64,000 nt of DNA from Hyphomonadaceae bacterium (lineage in GTDB: Bacteria; Pseudomonadota; Alphaproteobacteria; Caulobacterales; Hyphomonadaceae). Every line of letters begins with the position of its first letter. Position 1 is the first letter of the stretch. Both the position numbers and the translations under genes were made by a program. Positions 62,129 to 64,000 of this stretch are shown piece by piece. The stretch covers positions 1-64,000 of the forward strand of contig JAUYPV010000009.1 in NCBI GenBank assembly GCA_030697555.1. The letters run 5' to 3'. Under the pieces are notes generated by a model, which made no database searches, was not told the origin of the DNA, and saw only the letters and a program-made list of their open reading frames with translations.

Positions 62129-63382
62129 TTACCCCTTCAGGGCGGGCAAATGCTCGGCCGGATCGACCGGCTGCTTGCCCTTGCGGAGTTCGAAATGCAC
62201 CTGCGGGCTTGAGGCGTTGCCGGTGGCCCCGGCCGTGGCGATCGGCTGGCCCTGCTGCACCGTGTCGCCCTCCTTCACCAACAGCGATTCGGAGTGGGCA
62301 TAGGCCGAAACCCATCCGCCGATATGCCGGATCAGGACGAGGTTGCCGAATCCGACCAGCTCGTCGCCGGCATAGACCACCTCGCCGTCGGCCGCTGCCT
62401 TCACCTTGGTCCCCTCGGGCACGCCGATGTTGACGCCGTCATTGCGCTGGCCATCGCCGCCCGAACCGAACCCTCTCAGCACCGTGCCGCTGACAGGCCA
62501 GATGAAGTTGCTTCCTCCAGACGAATTCTCAACAACCTGGTTCGGCGCCGGCTTTGGCGACTTGGGCTCGGACTTGATGACGGGCGGCTCATCGCCTGTC
62601 AGGGAGATCGCCTTGTCGCCGGACACGGCGGCTGCTGCAACGGCGACAGACGGGGCGGCAACGGCAAGTTTCGGCTGTGCCGGTTTCAGCGAAGGCGGCT
62701 CCGTCGTCTTGACCGGAGGCATCGCCTTTGGCGACTTCGCTGCGACAGTGACAGGCGTGACGGCAACGCGGCGGCTGTCGTCGCGAGCAAGCGGGGGCAG
62801 CAGCAACTCGTCGCCGGGCCACACCGTCCATGGACGCGCGAGCCCGTTCAGCAGCGCCAGCGAGCGTGTATCCACATTGTAGCGGCGCGAGACCGAGTAG
62901 AGCGTCTCACCGCGCTCGACTACATGCACGTTCGGCGGCGGCAAGTGAACCACCTCGCCGGGATCGAGCGCGTAGGGCGGCTGGAGCTTGTTGGTCTCGA
63001 TCAGCGCCCGCATGTTCACCGAATAGCGGCGCGAGATATCGTAGAGAGTGTCGCCGCGCATTACCTGGATCGCGCGCGCCTTTGGATTGTCCCTGGCCTG
63101 CCGCAAGACGCCGCCGGGGCGCGATCCGTTTTCCGGCGCCAGCGACTTCGCCTCCACGATCGCGGGCGTTCCCGTCGGCGATGTCCCCATGTTGACGACG
63201 CGCGGCGGAGGCGCCTCGACCGGCGCTGGCTTTGGCTTGACCCTCGCCTGTGCCGGCCGCTTCACGGCCGGAGCTGCGCCTCGATAGTCGATCGGCGCCG
63301 TGTCGGGCGCGATCGGATTGGACGCGCACGCCGACAAACCGGCGGCGGACGCAATCAGCAGTGTGCGGAGGGCAAAAGGCAT
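62129..63382 (-). CDS. NlpD-like lipoprotein: two LysM domains plus degenerate M23 (LytM) domain
   Basis: 417 aa from the ATG at 63382 (MPFALRTLLIASAAGLSACA, lipobox LSAC). Two LysM motifs bind peptidoglycan: IQVMRGDTLYDISRRYSVNM and HVVERGETLYSVSRRYNVDT. After a long Pro/Ala/Lys linker comes a LytM domain, GVNIGVPEGTKVKAAADGEV to QVHFELRKGKQPVDPAEHLP. The HxxxD zinc motif is replaced (NDGVN) and the HxH motif is QVH, so it should be catalytically inactive. This points to an amidase activator like E. coli NlpD/EnvC. Context pcm-nlpD supports this. Confidence 0.92.
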   Translation of the reverse strand: MPFALRTLLIASAAGLSACASNPIAPDTAPIDYRGAAPAVKRPAQARVKPKPAPVEAPPPRVVNMGTSPTGTPAIVEAKSLAPENGSRPGGVLRQARDNPKARAIQVMRGDTLYDISRRYSVNMRALIETNKLQPPYALDPGEVVHLPPPNVHVVERGETLYSVSRRYNVDTRSLALLNGLARPWTVWPGDELLLPPLARDDSRRVAVTPVTVAAKSPKAMPPVKTTEPPSLKPAQPKLAVAAPSVAVAAAAVSGDKAISLTGDEPPVIKSEPKSPKPAPNQVVENSSGGSNFIWPVSGTVLRGFGSGGDGQRNDGVNIGVPEGTKVKAAADGEVVYAGDELVGFGNLVLIRHIGGWVSAYAHSESLLVKEGDTVQQGQPIATAGATGNASSPQVHFELRKGKQPVDPAEHLPALKG

Positions 63383-63451
63383 GGCGGTCCCGTTGCGGGC
63401 CGGCGGCCGGCCCATCCCGGGCTGACAATGGTTAAAGGTCGTTACCGGAAG

Positions 63452-64000
63452 CTAAAGGTGGCGCGCGACACCCGGCTGCAGAGGCGCGAACGGGGCCTTT
63501 GTCACCAGCGTTTCCAGGAATGTCCCGTCCGCCTGGTGATCGAACCGCAGAACCAGCCTTTCAGAGCCACGCTCCACCGGCGCAACGACGATGCCGCCCA
63601 CCGCCACCTGCGCCTTGATCGCGACGGGCAGCTCCGGCACCGATCCCATCAACAGTATGCGATCGAACGGCGCCGCCTCCGGCCAGCCCAGCAGTCCGTC
63701 GGCCAGCCGCAGCTCGGCCCGCGAGATGCCAAGCTGGTCCAGCGCCAACCGCGCCCGGTCCACCAGCGTGCGGTAGCGATCGATCGAATAGATCCGCCGC
63801 GCCAGCCGGCTCAGCACCGCCGCGACATAGCCGGACCCCGTCCCGATCTCGAGCACGGTATTCTCGCGCCTCAGGTCGAGCGCTTCCAACATCGCGCCGA
63901 CAGTCACCGGCCGCGTCAGCGTCTGGCCGCAGTCGATGGGCAGCTCGACATTTTCCCACGCGCTGTCGAGGAATGGCCGCGGCACGAAGGGTTCCCGCGC
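63452..64000 (-). CDS. pcm: Protein-L-isoaspartate O-methyltransferase (partial, 5' end beyond window)
   Basis: Methylates isoaspartyl residues in aged proteins so that they can revert to aspartate. The frame is open to the window edge: REPFVPRPFLDSAWENVELP precedes the family signature IDCGQTLTRPVTVGAMLEAL, so the first 20-50 residues are missing. SAM motif I is VLEIGTGSGYVAAVLSRLA; FDRILLMGSVPELPVAIKAQ is the conserved region before the C-terminal strands. It is followed 69 bp later by the nlpD-like gene, the order known from surE-pcm-nlpD clusters. Confidence 0.92.
   Translation of the reverse strand, partial: AREPFVPRPFLDSAWENVELPIDCGQTLTRPVTVGAMLEALDLRRENTVLEIGTGSGYVAAVLSRLARRIYSIDRYRTLVDRARLALDQLGISRAELRLADGLLGWPEAAPFDRILLMGSVPELPVAIKAQVAVGGIVVAPVERGSERLVLRFDHQADGTFLETLVTKAPFAPLQPGVARHL

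Overview
The window is a high-GC bacterial chromosome segment, almost certainly from an alphaproteobacterium. The evidence is the rarA / CrcB / RluC-type pseudouridine synthase / HAD phosphatase / ATP12 gene string, an HWE-type histidine kinase, a zinc-free S14, a short-type adenylate kinase inside the spc operon, and the order pcm-nlpD-yajC-secD. I cannot place it below class from the sequence alone. No rRNA, tRNA, CRISPR array, phage or transposase gene was found.

Left part (1-26 kb, accessory and housekeeping genes). The 3' end of a RimK-like ATP-grasp ligase converges on a 2-hydroxyacid dehydrogenase. Then come an inverted repeat element, xseA, a small unknown gene divergent from purD, a phosphotransferase, a secreted M28 peptidase coupled to a small lipoprotein, three unknown exported or membrane genes, and an HxlR-regulated minus-strand cassette (regulator, HCCA-isomerase-like protein, SDR, thioesterase, MDR oxidoreductase). 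A lipoprotein beta-lactamase-fold hydrolase is divergent from an alpha/beta hydrolase. A compact minus-strand block follows (DegP-like protease, rarA, RluA-like, crcB, RluC-like, HAD phosphatase, ATP12 chaperone). Next are a methyltransferase gene that overlaps an HWE histidine kinase gene, and a divergent single-domain response regulator.

Right part (26.5-64 kb, translation/transcription supercluster, all minus strand except one insert). Reading in the direction of transcription, from high to low coordinates: pcm (cut by the window edge), nlpD-like, yajC, secD, secE, nusG, rplK, rplA, rplJ, rplL, rpoB, rpoC, a frameshifted alpha/beta hydrolase, rpsL, rpsG, fusA, tuf, a two-gene insert, rpsJ through secY and adk (S10 and spc operons), then rpsM, rpsK, rpoA and rplQ. 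I can see sigma70-like promoters ahead of rplJ, rpsL, rpsJ and rpsM, and hairpin terminators after rplA, rpoC, tuf and rplQ, so the cluster probably splits into several transcription units.

Points most worth a second look: an 8-bp tandem duplication that exactly explains the frameshift in the hydrolase between rpoC and rpsL; the lipoprotein/dimeric-barrel insert that separates tuf from rpsJ; secD joined directly to secE-nusG with no secF, tuf or tRNA-Trp between; dyad direct repeats ahead of the response regulator; and several intergenic palindromes. I found no clear previously undescribed multi-gene system. The HxlR cassette is the nearest candidate for an uncharacterised pathway.
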